In this document: positions 31,604 to 43,058 of the stretch, piece by piece
Position numbering within the stretch: the first letter of the stretch is position 1
How the letters are laid out: each line of letters opens with the position of its first letter
Origin: Ulota crispa
Taxonomy: Eukaryota; Streptophyta; Bryopsida; Orthotrichales; Orthotrichaceae
Direction: 5' to 3'
Length of the DNA: 64,000 bases
Assembly (NCBI GenBank): GCA_963920765.1
Contig: OY987244.1
Span: 13,518,501 to 13,582,500, forward strand
The notes under the pieces: model-generated
Seen by the model: the letters and a program-made list of their open reading frames with translations, nothing else
Database searches by the model: none
What the model was told of the DNA's origin: nothing
Position numbers and translations under genes: made by a program

Positions 31604-32084
31604 AGCGGAACACACTTTTCTGTAAACGAAAAACATTCAACAGAGGCACGTAAGGCGGAAGCACCCATATCCGGAAAACCACAAAAGTTTGAGGCAAATA
31701 ATATTTTACCCATGTAGGAAGATAAGAAATATTGGGATTGCAATTTTTTCATAATTTTATTTGCAAAACTAAAATTGTTGTGAATTGCGGGAGTCAAGAG
31801 TGTGTCCCACATCCACTACCAATGTCTAGATGTATGGAATTCCAAAACTAACCAAACTATAGTAATTTCAGCTCATTACTTTCTACCTCACTTTAGGACA
31901 TGTGGCATGTCTTAAGTAGTCCCAACCTTGAAAAAGTCAAAAAATCGTATTCCAAAACACATATCCTTGCTCATAGTGGAAACAACATACCCTACTGGTT
32001 GGGAATGGGGCGGTGGTGGCAATGGGTGCTTCCACCTTAGCGGAACACACTTTTTTGCAAACAAAAAACATTCAGCAGAGGCAC
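31604..32084. repeat. Dispersed repeat R3 bracketed by a 46-bp direct repeat
   Basis: 31690-32040 aligns with 44340-44660 in the same orientation. Shared landmarks are GCTCATTACTT, GGACATGTGGCATG, CCCAACCTTGAAAA and GGGCGGTGGTGGC/GGGCGTTGGTGGC. The left and right edges carry matching 46-bp segments starting AGCGGAACACACTTTT (31612 and 32039). It lies upstream of OPR. Class unknown. Confidence 0.6.
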
Positions 32085-33004
32085 TTGTTTGTTAATTAAA
32101 ATTTCAAACTCATTCACTACTAATAAACCGCGCGATCAACGTCGCGCTTATGTTCAAGAATGACCTAACAGCTATGCAAACAACTAAATGAATATCTAAG
32201 AGCTTACATTTAAGCTCGTTTCTCTTTTTCTAACTATATGCCTCCTTATCTACACAGAAATGGAGATATCGCAAAACTTCGAACAGAAATATGTTTTTGG
32301 TGCGAACTACAGCGCTGATTGTGGAATTTTAGCACATTTTGCAGAGTATTTTAGCACTAAATGAAAACCTCAGGGCATCCGATTAAGCTTGTAGCCTTGT
32401 ACCACTTGCTCTAACTCTAGCTAGATTTGCCTCCTGGTAAACAGAGCAATGGAGACATCGTCAAATTTCGAACAACAGAATTTTTTTTTTGTGAAAACTG
32501 CAATGCTGGACTTGGATTTCTAACAAATTTTGCTGATTACTTTAACAATATTTTTCGTAGTTAAAGCTACATACCGTACGAAAAGCACAACGGAGCTGGC
32601 GGGGAGTGGAAAGGACTCCTGCGGCCCTTGCTTGGTGAGCATCTGGCTGAGAAGATAATAATAATGGCGCAACATGTCTGGGCTTGCCAATTGGAAAACG
32701 TTTTGTTGGAAAAATGGCAATTGCTACTAGATCTTCCTATAGATTCCTGCGCATGCTTGAAGCTTCCAGCTGCATTGGGGCAAGTTTCCATTGGTAACCG
32801 GAACTGGAGGTCCATCCAGGTTGACCACCTGCGGAGAGAAAAGACAAAATTCTGGAATCTTAAAAAGACTGACGTTTTTGAAAACAAGCTCCATACTCCA
32901 ATATAGGGTCCAGAAGGTCCAAGAATGTTATTCAATTTTTGCAAAGGTGGAGGTTGGAGGTCAAGGCCTGGACCCCTCTAGCCTCCCAATGGAAACTGGC
33001 CCTT
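32085..33004. other. Intergenic region upstream of OPR, diverged tandem repeat
   Basis: Two diverged copies of about 185 bp (about 32170-32355 and 32375-32553) share GCCTCCT, a GGAGA-ATCG core and TTTGCTGATTA/TTTGCAGAGTA. A 125-codon minus-strand frame at 32567-32944 has no recognisable family and is probably non-coding. Confidence 0.4.
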
Positions 33005-33005
33005 A

Positions 33006-33379
33006 GAGGGACTCCGCTTGGATCCGCCGACCCGGCATGCAGTGCCAACCAAGTAGGTTGGGCGGAGCCTGGCCTCCCCCACCTAATGTTGGCAATGCCA
33101 AGCCAGAAGTGAGGCTAGACTAGGCAAATCCCTTCCCGATGGCAGGCATGGAGGGGAAATGCTGAGCAAAGAGGAGAAATGCCAGGCGAATTCATTAATT
33201 TCATTCTAACACGTGTCGCATGTAGTGGAGTATGAGAATTAGTTGAGACATGAGTCTTGAGAATTTGAGCGGGCCAACGGTTTGAGCTATGATTTGAGTG
33301 GGCTTTAGTAGCCTCCTTGTCCCCTTGTTCACCTTGCCTGGCTGCAAAGCCCAACCTGGTGGTTGGGGTGGAGATGCTC
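33006..33379. mobile_element. Possible Tourist-like element with TTA flanks
   Basis: The right end GTGGAGATGCTC matches the GAGCATCTCCAC tip family, and TTA lies outside both proposed ends. The left tip GAGGGACTCCGC matches at only about 8 of 12 positions. It is more GC-rich than its surroundings. Confidence 0.45.
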
Positions 33380-33692
33380 TTACTATATAGCAAGGTTTGG
33401 GAAAGATTTGAGTCATAACCACACACCCTTGGGTAGTTGGGCAGGGCTACCTAAAACAAAACATAAATATATAATATAAATAATAATGATAATACATGTA
33501 CTAAGAACGATAAAAATCAAGATAAGAAGATAAAAAAAAGGAAGGAGAAAATAAAAGAGGAGAAGAGAAATAGTAATAACAAAAAAATTGAATCCTATTG
33601 AGAGTGGCATAGTGTAGAATGTTGCATGCTGGTAAGGAATAACTTAGATGGCATTAATTTGAGTATATTTGTTCCATGCACAAGATCCTTTA

Positions 33693-34301
33693 TTTAACCC
33701 CTTAAGGCTCAAGGGGACCCAAATTGTTCCTCCTTGTTTGTAATTTGAGATTTTTAAATTTTCTTCATGGTTAATTACAATGATTATTATTTTCTTAAAG
33801 TTCTTGTTAAAGTCTTGTTTTAGTATCAAAAGTTTGATTTTGAAAATGACTAATCATGATTTTTCTATTTGAGATTTTGTGCAAGGGTATCCATTGCAAA
33901 TTTTCACTTTCTAGTGTTGAGAGCTCTGCCTAACATACACTAGAACTTGGAGAAACAATCACATTAGAAACTTAATTTAAAAAGTTGTACAATAGATTAT
34001 AAGAAGCCATAAATTGATTTTTGGTATCCTCAATTTAAAATTTGAGATGTGAAAAGAGGATTGAAAGACTTCAAATCACTTTCACAATTTTAACACCCTC
34101 TTGATCAAGTGTTATAATTTTTCAATCCATAAGTGATATTGTTGTATTTCTTTTCCTATCTAATCTCTAACATATCTAGTTTGAATTTGTCGGTTACGAT
34201 TTAAAAAAAATTAACACAAGTTCTCAAAATGTTGACATTTTGTTCATCCAAGAATAGATTTTGAAATACTCGGGAAAGTGCATGGACCTTGACAGGTTAA
34301 A
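33693..34301. mobile_element. TTTAACCCC-tipped element, copy 1
   Basis: The ends TTTAACCCCTTAAGGCTCAAGG and CCTTGACAGGTTAAA are roughly complementary. The interior aligns in reverse orientation with 36600-36800, through GATTGAAAGACTTCAAATCA-like and ATCACTTATAG/ATAAGTGATAT segments. Confidence 0.5.
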
Positions 34302-34389
34302 TAACCATGTAGTCCTCTATTGTTAATAAGGGCAATTCTCATGGCTGGGATTAGGGTAGGTAGCTAGAAAAGTGATAGTTTAAGGGCTG

Positions 34390-34760
34390 ATTTTCTTTTT
34401 TATGGCCTTTCCAAGACTTGAAGATTTTTTTGTCTAATTTTCAGACCGAGTGAAATGGATGTCAAATGTAATACATTTTTTTTCATATTTTTTGAAGCAT
34501 TATTGAATTGTTGATGAATTTCCAATTTTTTTTTAGTAGGCACCTATTTGTGATTCTAGGTCTCCCATAACTTGTTCCCTTCCAACTTATAAAGAGATGA
34601 GGTGAAACCAAGGAGTGTGATTGGCTTTTGCAATAAAAATAAATAAACTTTAAAGACTAAGGAGGGTCCATTCAAGAACTACCTCATATCAATACTCAGG
34701 CTACCTACGGGACGCATTATTTGTGAGGGGATGCAATTTGAGCTACGTACCTTAGATGAC
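34390..34760. repeat. Dispersed repeat R1, copy 2
   Basis: Same-orientation relative of 4840-5260. It keeps GATGTCAAATGTAAT, GCACCTATTTGTGA and the end ATTTGAGCTACGTACCTTA. Confidence 0.55.
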
Positions 34761-35009
34761 ATGCCAAAATCAAGATAGCAAAATCTTTCCACCAAGGTAA
34801 AAGTAGTAATTGACCCCATATTATGGCCTTGTTTAGTAGTATTGCCTACTAAAGTTATAGATCAAGTTAGGGTCTCTAAATTCAAATATGAATTCAAAAT
34901 TTCCAAATTCAATCTCCTGATGATAAACATCTAAGATCTTACATTTTTTTTATGGGTGAAAAAGTTCAAATTTTCTATGCTGACCCCACAAAATGGCATG
35001 TCATCTAAC

Positions 35010-35375
35010 CTTAAATGGTTTACACTATGTCCCACTTCTCATCTTAGCAAGTCCCACCTCAATGTGAGATCCTACCTATGTTGGGTTATTATATGAAAAG
35101 AGGAGTATTAAAGAAAGTCAAGAATATTTTATGCCAAAATATTGGTGAGACTTGGGTTAACAATTGGGTTTAGCAAAATGGTCATCCCAAACTTTGAGTG
35201 AAATCCCACCTTCTTTGGTGCCAAAATTTCCAAAAAGTATTGCCATGAAAGCAAAATACAATGAAATAGCACTTGGGACTTGGAATTTAGTGTGAAGTGC
35301 CAAGCCTCAACTTTTGGCTTTAAGCCAAACATTTTCTTTCAATTTATTGGGACATGGGATATAGGGTGAACTACC
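35010..35375. mobile_element. Foldback repeat R2, copy 2
   Basis: The ends GGTTTACACTATGTCCCA and GGGACATGGGATATAGGGTG are imperfect complements, and the interior aligns with 20140-20440. A related left end (GTTCACACTGCGTCCCA) occurs near 17806. Confidence 0.5.
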
Positions 35376-35467
35376 TTTGGCTCTAAGTACACAAGATCTA
35401 ACAAGTTTTTGAGGAGAAAATGGCAATTCGATTAGTCATTTTTTAAAATAGTATGTTTGTAATTTGT

Positions 35468-35810
35468 TAACTACACAAGTTTTATTTAGTAGAAGACTTG
35501 GTATAGTGTAAGACCTCTCACACTAATTTGGATGAATTGTATCAAATTAGTGTGAAGGTGTGGCATGTCTACCAACCTTTGTTCTCCAAGTGGAGTTTTG
35601 ATCACATAATCATGAACTGTCCTTCATGAAGCAACTTGGAGGCTAAGCTTGAGGAATAATGCAACATCAATCACACACTTTTTGGTTGAGATATGTGCTT
35701 GCAAAATCTCTTTGGAATTTGGGCCAAGGAAATCACACTTTTTGAAATAGTGTTTCAATATCATAACCCGCAACATACTAAATAAAACCAACTTGTTGTG
35801 AATTAGTTCA
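35468..35810. repeat. Inverted-repeat-bounded segment
   Basis: The left segment AACTACACAAGTTTTATTTA and right segment TAAATAAAACCAACTTGT are complementary with small gaps. Non-coding between them. Possibly an old MITE. Confidence 0.35.
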
Positions 35811-36541
35811 CCATATGCACTATTACAAATTTGTTTATTTCTTGAATTAGTGCAAATTAATGCTATTACAAATGATGCTTCAATAAGGACAACCTTTGTA
35901 AAAGAAACATTTGAATAATGTCAAAGTCCCCATTCTTTTTTGTGTTCCAAGCCCAATTAAATGGAATGTTTTTGTACGGTTAATACTTGGACATGGTCAA
36001 CGTTTTTTTCTTGCCCAATGCATTGACCTTATCCAAACATCACTATAGTGCAAGGCGTAATAATTGAAATTTCTTAAGTAGCAGTGAAAGGAAGCAAAAT
36101 GTTCAACATTGAATGTGTCCTTACTTGTTGTTTTCCTCATTTTCTCACACAGAAGAGCCCATCCTTGCACTTCCTCCAACCACGCTAAGTGCACAAAACT
36201 TGTTCGTGCCTCATGGCAAAACATGGAATTTGCATTACAAGAATGCTATTTCGTCTGTGTGCATAAACCTTCGACAAAACTTCGTTTTCTTACGGTTTCA
36301 GACCCCCTTTACAAGAGAGCACAAAAACTTTGAAAACTTTGAAGACTTGTCTTTTTAATAGAGGGCTAAATGAGTCTCCTCTCCACTAATGAAAACATAA
36401 AGACCCAAGGACAAAGCATGATGATGACGTCTCAACGTGAAAAACCATCACCAACCTCAACTTTGGAAGAATCATTGAACAATGCCAGCACATGGCGAGA
36501 TCTGTTCAACAATAAGAACCTCCAGCAATAGAAGTAGCTAC
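35811..36541. other. Intergenic stretch with an unrecognised open frame
   Basis: An open + frame at 36113-36358 follows a good acceptor-like CTCACACAG at 36150. Its translation (for example LFVPHGKTWNLHYKNA) is less AT-biased than the surroundings, but no family is recognised and no partner exons were found. Confidence 0.2.
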
Positions 36542-37237
36542 TTTAACGCCTAAATGCCCAAGGCCTTTCTGAATTTCTTGGCATTTTCAGGAAAGTGAAC
36601 AATCAACCAACCTTTTCATAAATCTCATCAAATTTTTTAAAATTGTAACCATACAAATTTAAACTTGACATGTTAGAGATAACATGGAAAAAGAAAAACA
36701 ATATCACTTATAGTTTGAAAGATTATAACGTTTGAATATGAGGGTGTTAAAACTGCAAAAGTGACTTGAAGTTTTCTAATCCTCATTTCACATGTCAAAT
36801 CAAAAAGTTGGTCATCAAAAAAATATGAGGTTGAAGGTCATTACATGTTTAACTTCATTCAATTTATAGCTTCCAAAATCTACTCATGTATTTTTTTTAA
36901 ATGGATTGCTAATGCAGATTTTTCTCCAAGCTCTAGTGTATTTGAGGCTCATTTTCAAGATCTTCCAAAACTAAAAAACTCAAGATTGCAAGGGACACCC
37001 TTGTACAAAATCTTGAGTAGAAAAATCATAAATATTCATTTTTTAAATCAGATTTTTGATGTTGAAAACAAACTTCAAAACAAACTTGTGTTCAAAAGAA
37101 AACACCAAAATAGTGATTTGATAAGGTTTTATTAGTCTTCAAAAGAAAACACCAAAATAGTGATTTGATAAGGTTTTATTAGTCTTCAAAGTTTTGCAAA
37201 CACCCAAATTGGGTGCCTTGGGCATTTAGGGGTTAAA
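36542..37237. mobile_element. TTTAACCCC-tipped element, copy 2
   Basis: The ends TTTAACGCCTAAATGCCCAA and TTGGGCATTTAGGGGTTAAA are 20-bp near-perfect inverted repeats, 696 bp apart. It contains a 47-bp direct duplication (37091-37137, 37138-37184). The interior relates, inverted, to 33693-34301. Confidence 0.65.
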
Positions 37238-37321
37238 CCAGCTATTCAGAATCCCATATATGAGCACTTGAAACATGTCAAAAAGACTCGGATATTGAAG
37301 CTGAATACTCTGATTGTACTT

Positions 37322-37945
37322 GCTTCAAAACAATTCGAGTATGTTTGAACCAGCGATGACCAATGCCTGTAATCTTTCAAATGTACAGTACACATGCCAA
37401 CCACTTCCGAAAAAAGAGAAGTCTGCTACCACACAAGTGCAAATAAAACAAAATTACAGTGAAAAAAACCCAGTTGTTGCCAAACAATCAGCAGAGCATA
37501 CTACGATACAATCAACACGGGTTGAAGAGAAGGAGAAGATATTCTAAGTGCTTGCAGGGCCTTCGGCCAGGGAGGAGGATTACTCGGTGGAAGGGAAGAC
37601 ATCCATGACAGCCGAGGCGGCAGTCAAATAATTCTCAAAACAATCCGATTACGTTTCAACCGGCGATGAACAATGCCTGTAATCTTTCATATCTACACAT
37701 GCCAACCACTCACAAAAAAAGAGAAGTCTACCACACAAGTCAAGTAGGGGCAAACAAAACAAAAAATTATAGTGAAAAAAACCCAGTTGTTGCCAAACAA
37801 TGAGCATAGCATACTATGATACAATCAACACAGGTTGAGGAGAAGAAGAGGGGACTCTCTGTGTGCTAGCAGGGCCTTGGGCCTCAGAGAAGGATTACTC
37901 GGTGGAAGGGAAGACATCCTTGACAGCCGAGGCGGCAGTCAAGTA
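37322..37945. repeat. About 310-bp tandem duplication covering the 3' end of the LON gene
   Basis: The distal copy (about 37322-37627) and proximal copy (about 37632-37945) both contain AATGCCTGTAATCTTTC, ACATGCCAACCACT and GTTGTTGCCAAACAAT, and end in the last codons of the LON-domain gene. The duplication moves an extra copy of the 3' UTR and terminal codons downstream. Confidence 0.9.
37580..37627 (-). pseudogene. Duplicated C-terminal fragment of the LON-domain gene
   Basis: Encodes LTAASAVMDVFPSTE and a stop, against LTAASAVKDVFPSTE at the true end (37895). It has one amino-acid change. It is only a fragment left by tandem duplication, with no start or domain. Confidence 0.85.
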
Positions 37946-39599
37946 ATTCAATGTGTTCCGGAGCGTCTCCTTCTCCCGCTTCAAACGAACAGCAGTGTCC
38001 TCGAGCTCCAACAAGGCTTGTTGCTCAGCAGGCGCACCTTCAAAAGTGCTACCAACCCAGAACGAAAACGGGGTGGGAAACAAGGATTTACGAAGATCTT
38101 CCGGGACATCTTTGTCAGGCTTCCCACTGACACGGTTGGAGAGCCGAATGACATCCTTCATGTAAGCCTCCACCTCCGAGGCCAGGACCTCGACATCCAC
38201 CGGATCTTCTGATGGCCGATCCTCCAGCCACTCGACCTCCGCAACCAAGTAGGGCTTGGTGCGCACCATGTTGATCACTCGAAACCGCTCCTGGCCTTTG
38301 CAGATCATGAAGAATCGGTCGTCAACAAGCCGTTCGTGCTTGACGATCTCACCTACACACCCCACTGCTGCCACTCCTACTCCTTTGTCCGTGAACACCA
38401 CCCCGAATCTCAAGTCTGTTTGCAGGAGCGTGTGCATCATGATCCGGTACCGGAACTCGAATATCTGCAGTGGAAGAATTGCACCTGAGCACCACCTCAC
38501 CACCACACGCACTACCTTAGTCCATTGCACGCCACACATCTGTCACCATAACAAGCTTCCCACAACTTGCCACGTTCTCTCCAACCTCACATCTAAACCA
38601 CTCCTCTCAGCAACTCTGTCGTTCTGAACCATGCCACTCTCACCCATTCCTTCACAATAGGGGGCTTCAAACATCAATTTTTTCAGGTGACTCATGTCGC
38701 AATTCACCTCAATGAATTCACTAGTGAACAGCAAGGTGAAACACCTCTAGAATTCACTCCTAACAAAACTCATTTTTGCGCAGCTCATCCTCACAGGTGC
38801 CTCAGACAGGTGCCTCAGACGCTCAGACGCTCAGACCCCTGACTTGTGCCCAAAACCTTAATCGCAAACTCATGGATGTCTCAGACTTTGGACATGCGGA
38901 GTGAACAAAAATAATTCACTAGTGAGCTGGACCCTCTGAGAGGTGAGAAGGAAACTTGTAGACCAGATTTTATGTTTGAAGCCCCTAATCACCCTTCAAA
39001 AGCTGTGCATCTCGACATCGTTGCAGAAAAAGGTGCTGTCACTGTACCTGGGAACAGAACCAGTGGGAGCTCACAGGTGCCTCAGACGCTCAGACCCCTG
39101 ACTTGTGCACAAAACCCTAATCGCAAATTCATGGGTGTCTCAGACTTTGGGCATGTGAGTGAACAAAAATAATTCACTAGTAGACCAGATTTTATGTTTG
39201 AAGCCCCATAATCACCCTTCAAATGCTGTGCATTTCGACATCGTTACAAAAAAAAGGTGCCGTCACTGTACCTGGGAACAGAACCAGTGGGAGCGGGAAG
39301 ATTGGAAGTTCCACCGGCTTCTCCGTCTCCATCTCCCCTGCAGCTCCCGAGCACCGAACACCCACACTCCCTTCTCGCTCTCTCCGCTTTGCAGGTCTCC
39401 CCAAACATCGGACCAGCTTTAGGGTTCCACATGAACTGGCACATGACGCTAGACGTGATGATTCTAAATGCCTTCTGCTCCTTGGCCTGCACTGCTGCCC
39501 GATGCAAAGCGAAGACGAGGTTCGGAGACAACAATTCGAAGACGAACTAGGGTTGTGAAGGACGGCTGTGTGACGTGAGAGCTGCACCGTCGACACCAT
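37895..39599 (-). CDS. LON substrate-binding-domain protein, plastid-targeted
   Basis: Two exons, 39599-39272 and 38484-37895, join at CCA G|GT to give 305 residues. Residues 1 to about 75 form a Ser/Arg-rich transit peptide. From PVELPIFPLPLVLFPG (exon 1) into AILPLQIFEFRYRIMMHTLL (exon 2) is the start of the Lon N-terminal (LON_substr_bdg) domain. It continues through DLRFGVVFTD, CVGEIVKHERL and VEWLEDRPSED to a helical C-terminal half ending DVFPSTE. There is no AAA+ or serine protease domain, so this is the stand-alone plant type (Arabidopsis At1g75460/At1g19740 kind), whose function is unknown. The start at 39599 (caccATGGtg) gives a credible transit peptide; an upstream ATG at 39653 is in frame. 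The intron carries a duplicated exon 1 donor. Acceptor choice at 38485 is set by the conserved FPGAILPLQ join. Confidence 0.92.
38793..39297. repeat. Tandem duplication spanning the LON exon 1/intron 1 junction
   Basis: Two units (about 38793-39069, 39070-39297) each hold CAGGTGCCTCAGACGCTCAG, TTCACTAGT, TTTTATGTTTGAAGCCCC and TACCTGGGAACAGAACCAGT. The last block is, on the minus strand, the end of exon 1 plus its GT donor, so an extra intact donor (CCCAG|GTACAGTG) sits inside the intron at about 39045. Confidence 0.85.
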
Positions 39600-41108
39600 G
39601 GTGCACGTTGAGACCTGCACTCCAAAGACCGAGCAATTAGTGAGCATCTGCACCTCGGGGAGTAGGGCTTCCCAAACACCTGGCCTCCGGATAGAAAGAC
39701 CAGAACCACGAGATTCATAGCAAGCTTTGATGACTTGGCGACTTCAAAAATGCTCGAAAATACTTCCAGCGGAAGACATCGCAGGGTTCCAGCCACCGAT
39801 GCAAAGCTTCCACTTCGCAATGCTAACTCTGCCAGGAGGAACCCTAAATTTCGGAAGAGCAGGACGAGAAGCAACACCAGATCTCCACAAAACCTAGCAT
39901 CCACGCAGAATGCGCGCTAACCACGCTTCAGCTTTCTCTCGGTCAGCCTTGGTTTCCACGATAGGCTTGCATAGAAATCTCAGCCGGACAATATCCTACA
40001 CACGGAATGTCGGAATGGCAACACCACGAATCAAGTGCGGCTTGATAGCAACATCGAGCCTCTGCTCGCTCGGAATTACGCCAAAATCCACACGGTGGGC
40101 TTTACTGGCCTCTTCATCGAACGGGCATTGTGTGTGCGAGAGTGAGATAGAGAGAGAGGATAAAATGCATGCAGCTTGAGAACGTTACCATGGCGGGCTA
40201 GAAGCTTGCAGCAGCTGGTGGAGTACTGCTTCAGAATGGCGAGACTAAACCCTGGCCTCTTCTTCCCGACCAATTGCCGAACTCTATCTCACCAATGTAG
40301 AGTCTCCCGCTCCACACCCGCGGCCTCTTCACCGGGCCGCTATACTCAGTGACGGGCACTCAATCCTCGGGATTCAACACCTCCGATCCTTCAATTCCAC
40401 CCGACTGCAGTCTCAAGTACCCGCACACTCACACACCACAACTACTTGCAATTCACCAAACGACGCTTCCTCGTGAAGAATGCACGTCGCAAAGAAAAGG
40501 ACGGCAATCCGTCGCAGCCCTTGTAGCTGGAATCAAGTAAACCTAGCTATGGACTAGAAAAGGACAAAGAGAGTAAGCGCCACCAATGTCTGCATTCTAC
40601 GTCGACGATTGTCCGTTCTGGATAGCAAAGTGCCTACTGACGACGAGATGGCATCACCTCATCACCTCCGTCTCCAATGCTGATTTCCCACAGCCGCCTT
40701 GTTGCTGATTTGCATTTGCTGTTGTACTTGTTGTTGTTGTTTTCCGAGAGAGTAATGGAGATGGGCGTTTACATGGGATTTCAGATGGTTGGAAAGGGCA
40801 ATGAGGCAATCGTGTCGTGTGACAAAAAAGGGTGAAAAGGTGAGAGTGTGGATGGAAAGATGAGCTCCGTCGTTGGTCGGTCCCACTTTGTCTGTGGTTG
40901 TGCATCCGCCATGCAGAGAGATCTCTCCTTCAAAGTTCAAAGTTTGAAGCTTTCGTTGTGAGAGAGATGGAGAGTCGGAGACCGACCGACGTCGAAGTCC
41001 GTGATGATCGTGGTGCTTGCGATTCCTGCCATCGTCATCTGCGTTTTCGGTTCCTTCCAAATTCACTCCCTGTTTTTTGTTCTCGCAGCAATCCAGGGTG
41101 TGTGGCCC
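39600..41108. other. GC-rich upstream region of the LON-domain gene
   Basis: Clearly more GC-rich than the flanks, with overlapping open frames on both strands and none with a recognised family. It probably holds the promoter and a long 5' UTR. A TGCAG acceptor-like site 15-20 bp before the start codon suggests an intron in the 5' UTR. Confidence 0.4.
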
Positions 41109-41123
41109 GGTTCACACTAGCAA

Positions 41124-42010
41124 CCGGCCAAAAACAAATTTGAACGTGATTGGTTGAAATTTGGGTTTTGACCACTGCACTGAGGGTTTGTCCTGTACTT
41201 TTACATCCATTTTCACCAGCTAACATAGCCACATGAGCGGCCAAGATAGCAGCAAAGATAGGGAAGTTTTGGAGCTTGCTCCAAGGGTGGTATCAAACTT
41301 GTTTGGCATAAGCACACTCTTGGATGACACACAAATACACAAAAAATTTCCGTCAGACAAACCACTAGCAGGGGTGCTTGTTTTGCTACTTCGTCATGTT
41401 GATAGTTTGAACCAGGCCTTAGGCTGGCGGCCGGCCAAAAATTCTTGAACATGATTGGTTGAAATTTGGGTTTTGACTGCTGCAAGGTTTAGATTGAGGG
41501 TTTGTCTGGTACTTGTACATCCATTTTCACGAACCAATACAACCCACGTCAGCAACCAAGACAGGGAAGTTTTGGGGCTTGCTCCAAGGGTGGTATCAAA
41601 CTTGTCTGCAAAGGCACACTCTTGGATGACGCGAGATAACAAGAAAAAGTTTCCATCGAGGGTGCTTGTTTTGCTACTTCGTCATGTTGATAGTCTGAAC
41701 TAGGCCTCAGACTAGTGGCCGGCCAAAAGATTCTTGAACATGATTGGTTTGAAATTCGGATTTTGACCGCTGCAGGGTTCAAATTGAGGGTTTGTTTAGT
41801 ACTTTTACATCCATTTTCACCAACCAGCCACGTCAGCGGTCAAGATAGGGAAGTTTTGAAGCTTGCTCCAAGGGTGGTACCAAACTTGTCTAGCAAAGGC
41901 ACACTCTTAGATGACACACAATTGCACAAAAAAAATTCTAGCATGCAAAACACCGGACGTGGTGCTGATTTCAATGTCTTGGCCAATTGCTAGTCTGAAC
42001 AGGGCCTGAG
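41124..42010. repeat. Three tandem copies of an about 300-bp unit
   Basis: Units begin at CCGGCCAAAA (41124, 41431, 41719; spacings 307 and 288 bp). All carry ATGATTGGTT/GTGATTGGTT, GAGGGTTTGT, TTTTACATCCATTTTCAC-like, GCTTGCTCCAAGGGTGGTA and CACACTCTTGGATGAC-like blocks. Short frames shared by the copies have stops and look non-coding. Confidence 0.85.
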
Positions 42011-42153
42011 TACTTTTACAATGCCGGACAAACCTTGGGAGGACGGTGGCAGTTGTCATGGTTGAGGAAGCATAATCCTGCACTCTTACCTCTCTAATTG
42101 CACCAAACAGTGCAATTCCCGTGATAATATGGCGAAGGCTCAATCTACTCTAA

Positions 42154-42842
42154 GAGCAGCTCCACTGCACACTCAAGGCCAGGTCACACATGCCAAAACA
42201 GGCGTTTGAAACCAATGTTTTGTAAAAAGTAGGTCGTTGAGTTACTAGTTTGCAAAAAAGTAGATTCTTTGATTTTCATAGGGTTCATTTTTTTGGTTTG
42301 TTCAAAAACTATCAATTTTGAGGATTTACAAATTGGTGTCTCAAACTTGCTGCCCTAGAATGGTGGAGAGGTTATCTTTAACTAAACAGTAGATGAAAAT
42401 TTGGAAACATTATTGTCTTTCAATTTTCCAAAAATACAAGTTACTCTTCATCTGTTTCAAACAGCCGATTTTGAGCCTATGTGGCCCCGGCATCAAATAG
42501 GGATTGAATCGCTAATTTAGCAGCAAGAGTGGGAATCGGGTCCTCTACCGCATGCCTGCAACTCGTTTCTAGATATTGTGAACAGCCGCTACAAGTGTCA
42601 TTTCACGCTACTCTCCAAGTCTTTTGCATTTACATTATAATTCACAAGAGGGCTCAAATCCGTTGAGGGCTTGTTCTTGCTCGTTTCCTTTTTGGGTGCT
42701 AAAGAAAAGAAGCAACGAAGAAGCGTGAGTGCGTAGAGGAAGTGCTCCCAAAAGGGCAGAGCTGGTACGTGAAGTGGTCCTCGTGGTAGCCCGTCAAATC
42801 TTTGGGCGTGTTCAATGTTGCAGAAGAGCAGTGGCAATGCTC
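42154..42842. mobile_element. Tourist-tipped element, 690 bp
   Basis: The tips GAGCAGCTCCACTGC and GCAGTGGCAATGCTC are near-complementary. Flanks are TAA and TAT, an imperfect 3-bp duplication. No transposase is seen inside. Confidence 0.55.
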
Positions 42843-42954
42843 TATGGTGGAAGTATCCATAAGGTAGGAGCACCTACCCCCATCATTAGTGTCCCCATCA
42901 TTGATATCTACTTATGTCATTGATGTTAGTGATTGACAATTAAAAAACTGGTTT

Positions 42955-43017
42955 TGGGTGACAAAGTGATGGTTATGGGTGACAAAGTGATGGTTATGGG
43001 TGACAAAGTGATGATTT
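42955..43017. repeat. Three 21-bp tandem repeats
   Basis: TGGGTGACAAAGTGATGGTTA occurs at 42955, 42976 and 42997, the last with a changed end. It is in frame (7 codons) in a short non-coding-looking frame. Confidence 0.9.
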
Positions 43018-43058
43018 TAGATGACTGGCTTGACAATTTTGAGTGCCCCATCTCACTA

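Noticed and set aside
39464-39904. 146-codon minus-strand frame overlapping LON exon 1
   Set aside because: It is in another frame from the conserved LON-domain start and resembles no protein.
40654-41143. Open frames on both strands in the GC-rich region upstream of the LON gene
   Set aside because: No family resemblance, no credible splice partners, and overlapping frames on both strands suggest UTR or promoter DNA.
41124-42010. Possible CRISPR-like or coding array
   Set aside because: Three long diverged units without short conserved repeats and unique spacers; a plant tandem repeat.
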